The position numbers and the translations under genes were made by a program. This document shows positions 46,558-58,833 of a DNA stretch of 64,000 nt, in pieces; position 1 is the first letter of the stretch; the number at the start of each line of letters is the position of its first letter. The stretch comes from Heracleum sosnowskyi (taxonomy: Eukaryota; Streptophyta; Magnoliopsida; Apiales; Apiaceae): contig CM061238.1 in NCBI GenBank assembly GCA_030848705.1, positions 49,701,133-49,765,132 on the forward strand, given 5' to 3'. A model generated the notes under the pieces. That model was not told where the DNA came from, searched no databases, and saw only the letters and a list, made by a program, of their open reading frames with translations.

Positions 46558-47103
46558 TTACAGATCACCTGCTCTTGTCTGCCATAACGGGGGTCCTGAA
46601 ATCTCTGCAATCTCACTCATCGCATAATCCAAAATCTGTCTCATCCCTGCTACTGTCTCTCCCTCTCGACTAGAAGCTAATCCATGCAATAGAGTCTCAA
46701 CCAAGGTCCTCGTAACCCTAAATCTCATTTGAATGTCCCTTATCTGATCTCTAAGTCTGTCCCTCTCTCGGATAGCGGCTGCCTCAATCGAACGAATCTT
46801 CCCCATCTCCATAACCTGTCCATAAAGGTACTCCCTCTCTCTATTCACCCTCTGATACACATGGTGTGGAACTGGTGGCTCGCTTAACTGATACAAAGGC
46901 CCACAAACTGATGCCTGCGACACTGGTGCTGGGGCTACTTGTCGGAGTGGAATAGGACAAGGTACCTGATCTCTCATGACTACCGGATGCTGATGCCTAT
47001 GCTGGTATCGCATTGGTCGAGACGGTTTTGCTCTCTCAACGGGTGTAGGTATCTCTGCTATCGTATCCTCGGAAGGGTCTGAGTCTGAACTAGAACTAGG
47101 GCT
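46558..47103 (-). CDS. Upstream ORF in the gypsy leader, unknown function
   Basis: From the first ATG (47013) it encodes 151 residues ending RAGDL. The frame is open further up to about 47103 with a serine/acidic stretch (SSSDSDPSEDT) preceded by TTGCAG, so a spliced start is possible. It has a proline-rich first third and a charged, likely coiled-coil middle (EAAAIRERDRLRDQIRD). It lies between PBS and gag on the same strand. I do not recognise a named domain. Its lack of stops in a young element suggests it is or was translated. Confidence 0.55.
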   Translation of the reverse strand, partial: SPSSSSDSDPSEDTIAEIPTPVERAKPSRPMRYQHRHQHPVVMRDQVPCPIPLRQVAPAPVSQASVCGPLYQLSEPPVPHHVYQRVNREREYLYGQVMEMGKIRSIEAAAIRERDRLRDQIRDIQMRFRVTRTLVETLLHGLASSREGETVAGMRQILDYAMSEIAEISGPPLWQTRAGDL

Positions 47104-47235
47104 GCAATTATAACCACATTTAATTACTACGCATAATATCCCTAGTTGACCTGCTAATATCCTTAAGTGAATTCCTAACTCTCTATGTTATCCTGGACCC
47201 TAAGTCCTAACTTGTTTCAATTGCCATAACCTGTT

Positions 47236-47247
47236 GCTCTGATACCA
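47236..47247 (-). other. Primer-binding site of the gypsy element (initiator tRNA-Met)
   Basis: TGGTATCAGAGC on the minus strand, two bases inside the 5' LTR end. Confidence 0.95.
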
Positions 47248-47249
47248 AC

Positions 47250-49898
47250 TGTGACGCCCTCCAAACCCGGGGTACAGATTTGAGGAGTCATCCGACCAAC
47301 GGAACACTATTTAACACATGCATAATATATAAAGACACAAATACCCCTTAACCAAGACCGCATCCAGATTATGGCAATGAACACAAGCTACTACAATCTT
47401 TTATTAATACAATACCAGTTTTATCAGAGTTATAACATCACAACTAAAGTTCAAATCTAGACATCTAATCTAGAAAAGCAAAACAACAACTACCCTGCCA
47501 ATGACAATGACTCGAGGGGCTCTCCTGGCTGCTGGTGAACTATCGGTCACGCTATGCCGACTCATACTCTCGCTTCACTGGAATAGGGTTAGAAAACAGC
47601 AAGCAAGAGTGAGCCAAAAGTGCTCAGCAAACATCATATGAATCATTTCTATCACAGTTGTAAGGATATGAATTTATGATATCAGAATCAACAATATTTA
47701 GCTAACACATGCTTTGTATCAATAACAATTGAAGAAAAAGAATTAGAATTTGGCTTATACATTTTATTCAAATCAAAGGTTGTGCTGCTGGCCAGCCACG
47801 CATCAACCCCAGACTAGCTCACAGCATAGTCCTCTACTGGATCCTAGGCCAATCTGGGCCTTAAGTTATTCCGACCATAAATATGGCCCGACCAATTACT
47901 GGTCCATTTTAAAAACATGCCAAATCTATCATAGGGTATAAACAATAACATGCTCAATAAGATAAACTCAATGTATAGTAATTGAAAAAGAGCTTCAACT
48001 GCTCAGTATCAAATGAAGATCGAGAAAGAATCATGGAATAATTTCAATGGTACAGTGTACTCATTCAATAAGGAAGTCAAGATTGGTAATCGATAATCAA
48101 TGACCGTAATCAATAGTCAAGATGGGAGTCAAATAATCAATGGTTGTCAATAATAATCAAAGGATGATAATCAATAATAAATGGTGGTAAACAATAATCA
48201 AGTGAATTGGAAATAAGGGTTTCCGATGCAGATCAAATCAAAGAATCAAGAATCTCTAAGAAAATGGAATCAGTTGTCCAAATGCGGTTAAAAGATTGAT
48301 CATTTGAATTGTTCTGGGGATAACGGTATTCAAGTAATCAAGACAATAATAAATTTTATCACAAGTAAAGGCACAGATACTTGCCTGGTCTAAGCTGCTG
48401 TCGGATCGACTCTGCTCACTCTACCTTTCCCTTTCCCTTGCTCCGGGATCTCGATTCTATAATTAAAAAACTCATCACAATAAGTCTAACTATTCTCGTT
48501 CTACTCTCGACACTTATTCAATCAATAATCATATTTAAACAAGTAACCGGTTACGTATCGGACGTCCGGTATGATTTACGATATTTAAAACTCAGATATT
48601 TGCCCTAGTACGGGCATATACAGACTATAAAACACATTACACAATTAAAATGAACCCTATAGCACTTATAAACATTTTTAAAACATCATACGAAACTTAT
48701 TTGAATTTTAAATAAGTCACGATTAATTTTTAAATCAAAACTCGAATTTTTAAATCCAATATAAATATTTAAATGCAAATAAATCAATTAATAAAATTAA
48801 TTGACACTCTTTAAATACTCAAACTATTTTTAAATAAATAAATAGGCTTGAAAATGATTAAACTGAATTTTTAATTAATTAAATCTAATTTATAATTAAT
48901 TTTTAAGAATTAATTGATTAAAAGGAATAACCAATTAATTAATAAATTAATTATTAATTAAAAATAATTAAAATAATTAAGTTTAATCAATTTTCGGATT
49001 TAAAATAATAAATATAATTTTCCAGAATTTTTCTGATATTAAAATATATTTTTAAAATAAAAATATGAATTTTTAAAGTTTTTAAACTATTTTCGAATTA
49101 AATTTAAAAATAAAATCCAGAAACAATTTTCAGAAATCGAATTAGGGTTTTGAAGATTGAAACCGGGTCAAACTTCAGGTAAACGGGTCGCCAAGAACAA
49201 CCGGAATTTTTCCAGAATCCGGCGACCTTTTCCAGATTCCGGCGAGCCAAAAACACATCCAAAATTGGGGATTTTTATATCAAAACATTCCAAATAAACA
49301 CAGCAACACATTCCGATCAAGAACGTACCAAAAACATCGCCGGAATCAAAAACCCGACTATTTTCCGGCGAGCTTAAACAAATTTTCCGATCTGTAAAAA
49401 TCCTACATGAAACTCTACGTTCTTTATGTTAAAATGAAGCTAAGAACACATAAAATGAAAGCCCTCTACCAAAAACAATGTCAGATCATTCATATGAACA
49501 GACTATTCAAAAGAAGAATTCGGGTCAAAACCCGAAAATCAAACCCATCAAAATCGAACATGAACATGAAATTAAAGCATGGATTCTTGCTAATTAGAAC
49601 CCTAGGAACATGTTAGAAGCAACCAATTGAACGGAGAATCAACAGAATGAAAACGGGGCCCTTGAATTAGAACCCTAGGAACATGTACGAAATTCCAACG
49701 GGGCCCTTGAATTATCAAAACGGGGCTCAGATTTGAAGAAAATTCCAAATGACGAAATATTTGAAAGGTGCTTCCGACTCACCATTTAGCACATAATCAC
49801 ACAATAATTATCATTTAATAATATTCCAATACTCCACAATAAATATTTTTATATTAAATATATCATTTAATCAAATAATAAAATTCACGGATATTACA
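47250..49898 (-). mobile_element. Gypsy 5' LTR, full length (2.65 kb)
   Basis: The plus strand reads TGTGACGCCC at 47250 and ends ATATTACA at 49898, followed by the ACCCT duplication. The part around 48640-49120 is extremely AT-rich. CCGGCGA-rich sequence lies at 49190-49380. Short open frames inside are not supported as genes. Confidence 0.92.
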
Positions 49899-49903
49899 AC
49901 CCT
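49899..49903 (+). repeat. Gypsy target-site duplication, right (ACCCT)
   Basis: Exact repeat of 43986-43990. Confidence 0.9.
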
Positions 49904-52900
49904 AGTCTTGGACAGTAGATGTTCAGGGCACATGACTGGAAATAAAGCCCTGCTATCAGATTATGAGGAGAAGGCTGGCCCAAAAGTTTCCTATGGAGAT
50001 GGCAACATTGGACGTACTCTGGGATATGGCAATATCAATCTTGGAAGTGTCATCATCACAAATGTAGCTCTTGTCCCAGGACTCAAGCATGATCTGCTAT
50101 CTGTGAGTCAAATCTGTGACAGAGGTTATCATGTAGATTTTCAACCTGAATACTGTGAGGTTGTTAGCAAATCTACAGGGAAAGTTGTTTTAGTTGGACA
50201 CAGACGTAATAATATCTATGAAGAAAGTTTGGTAACAAACTCTGAAGGAAAAGTTGTGTGTCTGTCTGCAAAGATGTCTAGTGAAGAGAGCTGGAAATGG
50301 CATAAGAAGCTCTCTCATCTAAACCTGAACAACATCAATGAGTTGATTCGAAAAGATCTTGTAAGGGGACTTCCAAAATCTATACTCAGCTTAGATGGTC
50401 TGTGTGATTCTTGTCAAAAGGCCAAGCAAAGGAAGTCATCTTTCAAGAGTAAGTCTGAATCTTCAGTTGTGGATCCTTATCATCTTCTTCATGTTGATCT
50501 ATTTGGTCCAGTGAATGTAATGTCTCTTGGCAGAAAGAAATATGCTTTAGTCATTGTTGATGAGTACACTAGATACACCTAGGTGTACTTTCTAGCAAAG
50601 AAGGATGAAACTACCTTAACTCTGATGGAACATGTAAAGCTACTGGACAAAGGATCAGAGTATAAAGTGAAAATTATGAGGAGTGATAATGGTACTGAAT
50701 TCAGAAATGCAACAATGGAAGAATTTTGCAAGGAAAGAGGAGTGAAGCAAGAATTTTCTGCACCGGGGACTCCACAGCAGAATGGTGTAGTTGAAAGAAA
50801 GAACAGAACTTTAATCGAAGCTGCCAGAACAATGCTTGTTGAAGCAAAATTGCCAACTTATTTCTGGGCAGAAGCTGTTCAAACTGCTTGTTTTACTCAA
50901 AATGTTACACTAATCAACAGGCATGGGAAAACACCATATGAGATGGTAAAGAAAAAGAAACCAAACCTGAAATATTTTCATATTTTCGGGTGCCAATGCT
51001 TTGTGTTGAAAACTCATCCTGAACAGTTGACCAAGTTTGAATTAAAAGCTGATGAAGGAATTTTTGTTGGATATCCACTGTCGACTAAAGCATTCAGAGT
51101 CTATAATCTGAGAACTAAAGTGATCATGGAATCTATACATGTGTCATTTGATGACAAGAAAATAACTGGACTTGAAGATGAAGAAAATCATGATCAACTA
51201 CGCTTTGAAAATGAAGATCTAAACTCTGATGACGTAAACTCTAATGAAGCCTATCCAACAAACTCTGTTGAAGCATACTCTGAACCTCTACTGGTAAACA
51301 CTGAGGAAGTTTCTCTGACAGAACAGAATAGAGAACCAGTTGAGGGGGAGCAAGAAGATACTTCGGGAACACCTCAACATGATGACTCACATTCTGAAAG
51401 TGAGTCGGCTGAAGAATCTGACACAAACTGTGGCTCAAACTCTGAAAGTTCAAACACTGAGCAGTCCAACTCAGGGGAGCCTCAGATAATACAGATGGTC
51501 AACAAGAAAATCAGGAGAGCATGGATCAAGGGGGAGAATCCAATAATTATGAAAGAAGCCACTTACCTACAGCAAGAAAGTGGACACAGGCTCTTACACC
51601 TGATCTGATTATTGGAGATCCAGATGCAAGTGTGAGAACAAGAAGTGCTACAACAAATGAATGTCTGTTTCATGCATTCCTGTCTCAAACAGAGCCTAAG
51701 AAAGTGGATGAAGCTCTTCAAGATGCTAACTGGATAACAGCAATGCAGGAGGGGTTAAATGAGTTTGAGAGAAATGAAGTCTGGACACTTGTACCAAGAA
51801 CCAAAAACAGATATGTTGTTGGTACAAAATGGGTTTTCAGAAACAAGACTGACAGTGAGGGAGTAATTACAAGGAACAAGGGTAGACTTGTGGCAAAAGG
51901 ATATTCACAGCAGGAAAGAATTGACTATGATGAAACCTTTGCTCCAGTTGCAAGGTTGGAAGCCATTAGGATTTTTCTAGCATATGCTGCTCACAAGAAG
52001 TTTAAAGTCTTTCAGATGGATGTGAAGAGTGCTTTTCTCAATGGGAAACTTGAAGAAGAAGTATTTGTTGAACAACCACCGGGGTTTGTGGACCCCAAGC
52101 ACCCAGATTATGTCAACAGGCTTGACAAAGCACTTTATGGACTAAAGCAGGCACCTAGAGCATGGTATGAAACTCTGGCTCAATTTCTTTTAGAGAGTGG
52201 GTTCACAAGAGGTACAATTGATAAAACCTTGTTCTATTTCAATTCTGGTAATGATTTGCTTTTAGTTCAAATCTATGTGGATGATATAATCTTTGGGTCT
52301 ACTAATGATAAACTCTGTAAGAAGTTTGCCAAGCTTATGCAGTCCAGGTACCAAATGAGCATGATGGGAGAGCTTAGTTATTTTCTAGGCTTGCAGGTAA
52401 AGCAAACAGATGATGGGATTTTTATCAATCAGGCAAAATATACCAGAAATCTTCTCAAGAAATTTGGTATGCTTGATAGTTCATCTGCAACAACTCCTAT
52501 GGCAACTGCAACCAAGCTAGACAAAGACACAGGAGCTTCAGTAGATATGACAAACTACAGAGGCATGATAGGGTCACTTCTTTATCTAACTGCAAGTAGA
52601 CCAGACATCATGTATGCAACCTGTCTTTGTGCAAGATTTCAAGCAGATCCCAGAGAGCCTCATCTAACAGCTGTGAAGAGGATTTTCAAATATCTCAAAG
52701 GAACCATAACCTTGGGTTTGTGGTATCCAAGAGAATCAGAGTTTAAGCTTATTGGTTACTCTGATGCAGACTTTGCAGGTTGTAAGATTGACAGAAAGAG
52801 CACTAGTGGAAGCTGTCAATTTCTAGGTGACAGACTAGTTTCTTGGTACAGCAAGAAACAGAAATCAATTTCCACATCCACTACAGAAGCAGAGTATATT

Positions 52901-53152
52901 GCTGCTGGTAGTTGTGCACAGATTCTGTGGATGAAGAATCAAATGTTGGATTATGGGTTAAGGTACTCTAAAATACCTATTCTCTGTGATAATCAAAGTG
53001 CTATTTCTATGACAAGAAATCCAGTACAGCACTCCATGACCAAGCACATCAACATAAGGTATCACTTTATCAGGGAACATGTGGAGGAAGGAAATATTGA
53101 GCTTCATTTTGTGTCTACAGATCAACTAGGAATGGTCTCTGGTTTCGACTAG
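49904..53152 (+). pseudogene. Element C pol, main part
   Basis: Protease motif reads DSRCSGHMTG, so the catalytic DSG has become DSR. GAG-pre-integrase WHKKLSHLNL, integrase D (VDLFGPV), D (SDNGTEF), E (GVVERKN), RT (FAPVARLEA, YVDDIIFG) and RNase H (CDNQSAI) are recognisable. Breaks: a TAG at 50580-50582 where element B has Trp (FTWVYF); a one-base loss in the G run at 51474-51477 that shifts frame; and an in-frame deletion of about 21 codons near 53120 that removes the ADIFTKPL tail, leaving TDQLGMVSG. It is dead as a polyprotein. Confidence 0.92.
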
Positions 53153-54705
53153 AGATACTGGTTAGACTCAAAATTTACTCTTCTGTGATATGTTGCTCAT
53201 GTTTCTATGCATATGTTAACTGTCATGCAAATCATGTTGTTAAACTCTGTTAGCATACTCTGTTGGTTAAACTCTGATGTTAATCTCTGATTGTGGTATT
53301 GTCTGAAACATAAACACCGATGAAGAAAATAGTAATGAAGCATGATTCTCAGTAAGTAATCATGAATCCTTCTGAGTTATATATGATCTGATCTCAAATG
53401 TGTGCAGAAAATTTACACAGCATGATACTGTCTCTATATTTATAGCATCTCTTAGTTTATTGGTCCTATACACTGAGTCTGTACTATCTGTTTGCACTTT
53501 CTCTCATAAAATATATGTGTTAAATGATGTCAGTCTAAACTCTTATAAATAGTTGCTGCTACTTCACCCCCAAGCAAAAGATGTATAAACATGTACAAAT
53601 TCCTTTGAGATCATGTTGTGCCTAGGACGACCCAGGAACTTATTGTGTCAATAAGGGCTAAAATTTGAAATTTTTGGTGACTACTCAATTAGCTAGGAAG
53701 ATCCAGGAACTTGCTGTTTCAGTAAGGGCTAAAGTTTAAATTTTTGGTGACTAGTCAAGAGGCTAGGAAGAACCAGGAACTTACTCTGTTTGTAAGGGCT
53801 AAAATTTAAACTTTTGGTGACTAGTTAATTGTTTAGAACGATCCAGGAACTTACTGTTAAGATAAGGGCTAAAATTTCTAAATTTTTGGTGACTAGTGCC
53901 AACCTCTGATTACTGGAAAAGAAAAAAAAAGGAAATTAGATAGAGGGTGAAAACAATATATATATATAGATACTTATACAAATAAATAAATAAAAAAAAA
54001 TACATAAGTACAGAGTTTAGATGACATCAGGTTTTGATTTACATATGAGAGTTTGGGCAACCAGTTTTTACTGATTTCATTTGTGGATTTTATGCACTTT
54101 GAGATGCTCTAAATATTTACATTCAGTAAACTCTGCTATCCACACACAAATACTCACAACTGTGCATTTTGAGAAAAGAGTTTATTAATGATGTTGGAGA
54201 ATTGATAAACACTGATGAACTGTGTACTCTACGCCGAGGTAATTTATTTTTAATCTCTGTTGATTAAAATAAATAAATGTGTTTCAGACATTTCACATTT
54301 TTGAGGAATATTTTTTTTGAAAATAGAGAGTATGATTGACAATGGTTTGTATGAGTTTTGAAAAGGATGAAATGTGTCTAGAAAAAAGCAGTAATTATTG
54401 CCTGTTTTTACTGCGCATGCGTGTTGGAAACTACCATGTTACTGCTGGCAGTTACTGCATGTGTGACACCTGTCCCACTCACACACTTCACGAGTAAGCC
54501 AGTTGTGTGTCTTAATGATTAAAACTCTTCAGTTTTAATCTTTGTATTTCTTACTTAATCATTATACACACAACGTTCGTATTCTTTATAGACTTACTAC
54601 ATTCACAGATATTGTCACACATACATTTTCACAAACACTTTTCTGCATCAATTTTTCAAACACCTTTCAAAGCTTATTCTCTGATTATTTTCGAATCTGT
54701 TTCTA
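53153..54705 (+). mobile_element. Element C spacer between pol and 3' ORF
   Basis: Non-coding, about 1.55 kb. It holds four AAACTCTG/CAGAGTTT sites, a 70-bp x4 tandem repeat (53622-53900) and A-rich/TA-rich sequence at 53930-54005. A T/C-rich stretch precedes the 3' ORF ATG. Confidence 0.75.
53622..53900 (+). repeat. 70-bp tandem repeat, four copies
   Basis: Starts at about 53622, 53693, 53763 and 53832. Each unit holds CCAGGAACTTRCTGT, TAAGGGCTAAAATTT and TTTTTGGTGACTAGT. Copies are about 80-85% alike by eye. Confidence 0.88.
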
Positions 54706-57700
54706 ATGGCAACCACCGTCTTTCACTCTGTTGGATTAGAGTTTGTGCCTAACAATTATGCAGCACCATTGACTAATGAGAACGTACTAGAGGCGTTTCA
54801 TTTGTTCCAAAACTTTCTCTCCCAGTCTGCTATTGGGCAAGCTCTCATTGAACCTGTGAAACTTTCTGGATCGCAAATCAAGGTTTTCTGGGAGACAGGC
54901 CTTTATGATGATGGAGGAGAGTCTGGGACTCCTTCGATTGTTTTTGAGTTTCAAGAGCAAGAGTTTATGGTTACTCCAGGCACTGTTCGTGATGCTTTGG
55001 GTTTTGCAGATTTTAATGCTTACACAATCTCTGTTGGTGATGCTGAGCTACAGAGAATGATGCGAGAAATTGGTTACAGTGGGTCACTGGCAAGGATAGG
55101 TCAGTTGAAGTGACCACTTTTGAGGAAGGAATGGAGCTTTTTCTTTGACTGCATTACTCGAGCGTTCGGCAAGAAGTGCACAAATTGGGATGCTATTCCT
55201 ATTGATAGTCTGCAAATCGGGTATTCTATTCTCTATGGTAATAATTTTGATTTTGCTAGACTAGTACTGCACAATATAGGAGAGAAGATGTCAGAAAAGA
55301 GAAGTGTAGTATACTTTGCTCGCTTTTGTCAATTGATATTTTCTACTTGTGTTCCTGGGGTTGAAATTACTGAAGATGATGTGATTCCCTCTTTTAAGTT
55401 GCATAAGAGGATATTTTCTGATTTGACCAACAAGGATGTTAAGAAGGGGAATGTTGGTGACTTATTACTTCCTGAGATAGTCCAACAGTTTCTAAATCCA
55501 CCTCAACCACAACCTCAACCTCAATCTACATCCCAAAGACCAAAATCTGGAGGTAGAACTAAGCACATGGCTTTTAAAGCTGTTAAGGCTGCTAAACCAT
55601 CTTCTGATGCTGAGTTACCAAAGTCTGTTGGTACTTCAAGAATAAAGAAAAGGGCAAACAGACCACACTCTGATGCTAATGAGCCCTTACAGACTAAAAG
55701 GAGGAAGCTGGTAGCTGACTATTCATTTGATGAATTGGTTCAAGAATCTACACACTCTGAAGCTCCATAAATTATTTCTAAAGATGCTATTGTGGATGCT
55801 ACTGTGCCTGATGAAGCCAGAGCAAATACTGATGAGATGGCTGACATAAATGCTGAACAACCTGAGCCAAATTTTATTGATCCACTGGAAATGGAGATAG
55901 AGGAGAATCTTGAAGCACATCCTTCTACAACTCTTGAAGAGTTTGACAGTGTTGATGAAACAGAGGATGTGGCTGCAGCTGATCAACCTACTGTGATTCT
56001 TGATGAGTCTATGGCTACTCACACAGAGGTATACTCTGTTACTCACCAGGTTCTTGAAAAGGGTGAGGAGGTTGATCAGACAACAAAGGCTGCAGAGACT
56101 GTTCTTGAAGCTGCTTCAGAGCCTATTGTTGAGGATGTTCAAGCAAATGAGAAAATTATTGAGAACTTAAACTCTGAACATATTGCAAATGAAGGTGCAC
56201 AGGAAAATGTTGCTGAGAATGTTCCTAATTCTTCAAGTGCAGAATCTTCAACAAAGTCTGATGATAAAGCTGATTCCTCATCTTCTCCAAGGCTTTCTGT
56301 TCAACAAAATCCCAAAGTGACTGAGTTTGGTGGTACATCTCACCATGATACTGAAACTCATTACCAGGATATGTACTTTGCAAATTGGTCAAGCCATGAG
56401 TGTATTTTCCCTGATCAGAGGGCAACTGATTTTGTGTCAAAGTCTGCTACAAATATCACCAATCCCGAGCTTCTCACACATCTTAAAGCTACTATAGTTC
56501 AAGTAAAATCTCTTCATAACCGTTTTGATGATACTCAGAAGACTGTTACTGGGTTGAGAAATGAAGTGGCTAAAAGGGAAATATCTTTGAAACAGGATAA
56601 ATCCTTATATGTTTCTTTATTTAAAGATTAGGAGGCTTTAAGAAACAGTCTGAGCAAGGTTGAAGACAATCAACATGTAATGTCTGACAAGCTTGATTCT
56701 ATTGCTGCTTCACTTGAATTGCTCACATCTGTGTTGATTCCAGATGATGTCAAAAAGGGGGAGAGAGTATTTAAGGACAAATGCAAGAAATCTCAAACTC
56801 TGAGCAAAAAGGATGATACTGGTGATGATGGTGCAAAGGAAACAGAGTTAAGGTCAAAATCACATCAAGAGCAAGGGAGACTGAGGTCAAACTCTGCTAA
56901 GACAAACTCTGGGAGAACAAACACTGAAGCTCAATCATCTTCAAAAGCTAGAAGTTTACTGCTTACTTCTCAACCAATCACTGATGAAGAGATTGTAGCT
57001 CAGTTGTTTTTGGAAGAGCATGGTGCAAATGCAACAGTTGAAGATATTCAAGCTGAAGAAAAGATGCTGGCTGAAGAGCATAAGAAGAAATTGGTGTCTG
57101 GAAAAATCAAGAAGCCTGTGAGAGTTTCAAGGCCAAAAGAGAAAGGGATTGTTATCAAGGATAATGTAGATTCTCAACAGAGTTTACAGTATGCAAGGAG
57201 ACCAATTGAAGCCAGTCTTGATAAAGGCAAAGGAAAGTTGGTAGAAGAAAAACAAGTACTAAAGAAAGCTCAATCAACCTCTGACAATGCTCAAGTTGAC
57301 AAATCATTGGAAGCTGTGACAACCACTGATACTACTCAAGTTGTACAGACTCAGTTATCTTCTCAACTTCAAAGGACATTTGGAAAACCAATCACAGTTC
57401 AACATACTCTGAATCCTGGAAATGTGAATATTTTTCAAAACAGAACTATCATGGGCAAGGAATCTCGAGATAGATCTGGATTAGGATCTCACAGAGAGAA
57501 GAGGGTGAATAATAGTCCTATGGATCATACATCATTAGCTGAACCTGGTGTTGGTGTGACTCAAGAAAATCTTGATACTTTGGAGTCTGTTCAGTTAATA
57601 CATCACAGAGGTTTGAAAAAGGACTTTCTGTTATACTTCAAAACTAATGGAAGAGTATACAGAGTTGGAGAAGCTGACATTGAATTAAAGATGAAGGAAG

Positions 57701-58051
57701 AGCTAGAATATGTGATGTACTTACTCAAAGTCAAAAATCAAAGAACTCAACAAGCAGCTGAGGTATTAAGAAGCAGGATGATGAAAGCTAGAGCTCTCAG
57801 TGGCCTAAAGTCTGTAGGTTCTTACATACCTAAGTACAGAGATCATCATGGAAAGCTTGTAGAAATGAAGAGAAACAGTGCAAGATTTAGAACAGCTCTT
57901 GGTATGAGAGTGTTAGAATTTAATCTAGAGTCAGATAAATCTTTCATGATAAAGCTGGGAAATGAAATGAGAAGGAACAGTATTTATGCTTTGAGAACTG
58001 CTATCTATCAAACTGGAGAGAGTGATCCAGAGTTGAAGGAACTGAAAAAGA
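54706..58051 (+). pseudogene. Element C 3' ORF (env-like), three stops, cut by CACTA-2
   Basis: One frame from ATG 54706 to the CACTA-2 insertion, with stops at 55111, 55768 and 56629 and no frameshift. N module: LRKEWSFFFDCITRAF, QIGYSILYGNNFDFAR. NLS-like cluster QTKRRKLVADY (about 55690). Acidic linker, then NRFDDTQKTVTGLRNEV coiled coil, KKGE from a PPT-like tract (56752-56765), and the C module (LLYFKTNGRVYRVGEADIE, ELEYVMYLLKVKN). It then follows D's C-terminus until ELKELKK, where CACTA-2 starts. No membrane segment seen. Confidence 0.87.
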
Positions 58052-58786
58052 CACTACGCCATAAATGGCCTTTTGCAACCACAAAACTATGTTGCTATAA
58101 GCCCAGTTTCGCGTTGCTATAGCCCCAAAAAGGGCTATGGTAACATCAGAGCCGTGTTAGGTTCTCAGCAGTTGCTATAGGGGTCTATAGTAACATACTG
58201 AGGACCCCTAAGGTAACATAGAAAACCGTGTTACTAAAAATATCTACAGCAACACAATAAACATTCTACGCCAACATACTTTCTGTGTTACCAAAGATAT
58301 TAAAATTTTGCAAAAAAGTGGGTCCCACATGTGGGGCCCACGTGTTATATTATCAATTGCAACACACCATTATAGCTATAGTAACACCCTAAGTATAACA
58401 AAATAAAAATATGTTGTTTAAATATTATATTTCCCACCAAATAAACCAACAACCAAACCAAGTCCTAATTTCATTCACCAATAAGATAACCAATCCAATA
58501 ACAAACCAACCATATTAGCCAATAATATCCACCAACACTAGAGAACATAAATTAAAATTTAGAAGTACTACAAGAAAATTACATGTTCATTTTTAACAAC
58601 CACATTGCAAAGTCATAAGCGGGATAGAAAAACCTATACTAGGTCATCAAAAGGCACTGTCTAAACCCACTAGATGTCTAAGAGCCATGTCCGTCACTCA
58701 TTTGTCAGAGCTTCCTTCTTTGCCTCCAACATTTTCATTTTTGCTTGAGTATGCATGTACAATACATAAGTAGTATGCGTAAGAAA

Positions 58787-58833
58787 GCACAGACCATTGT
58801 AAGAGCCTCACATTGAGTGGGATTCACCTTTAC
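58787..58833 (-). pseudogene. Captured fumarate hydratase (fumarase) exon fragment
   Basis: After a TTTCAG acceptor (minus strand) the sequence encodes VKVNPTQCEALTMVCA, the highly conserved class II fumarase stretch next to the GSSxMPxKxN signature; fumarase converts fumarate and malate in the TCA cycle. Only about 15 residues match, then the reading changes to unrelated sequence. The match is short but very specific. Confidence 0.7.

Larger units (their letters stand above)
43991..49898 (-). mobile_element. Ty3/gypsy chromovirus-like element with large internal deletion
   Basis: Minus-strand order: 5' LTR (49898-47250), PBS, leader ORF, gag with start of protease, then a direct jump into the middle of the 3' LTR (44757-43991). 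RT, RNase H, integrase and the first two thirds of the 3' LTR are missing. ACCCT duplications flank it exactly. The shared LTR part (43991-44757 against 47250-48016) differs at roughly 14 sites in 767, about 2%, so the insertion is young. Confidence 0.93.
41136..58051 (+). mobile_element. Ty1/copia (Sirevirus-like) element C, to the CACTA-2 insertion
   Basis: 5' LTR, PBS, gag, pol and 3' ORF on the plus strand. A gypsy element (43991-49898) sits in pol just before the protease, and CACTA-2 sits in the 3' ORF. The 3' LTR must lie beyond the window. The left flank 41131-41135 (tataa) is the expected TSD copy. AAACTCTG or CAGAGTTT occurs about 20 times in its own sequence. The LTR is clearly related to that of element D. 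Confidence 0.92.

Noticed and set aside
44491..47941. Identical 63-codon frames at 44491 and 47750
   Set aside because: They are the two LTR copies of the gypsy element, so their repetition is not a gene duplication.
49407..49616. Possible gene near the gypsy LTR 5' end
   Set aside because: It is inside the LTR, low complexity, with no homology recognised.
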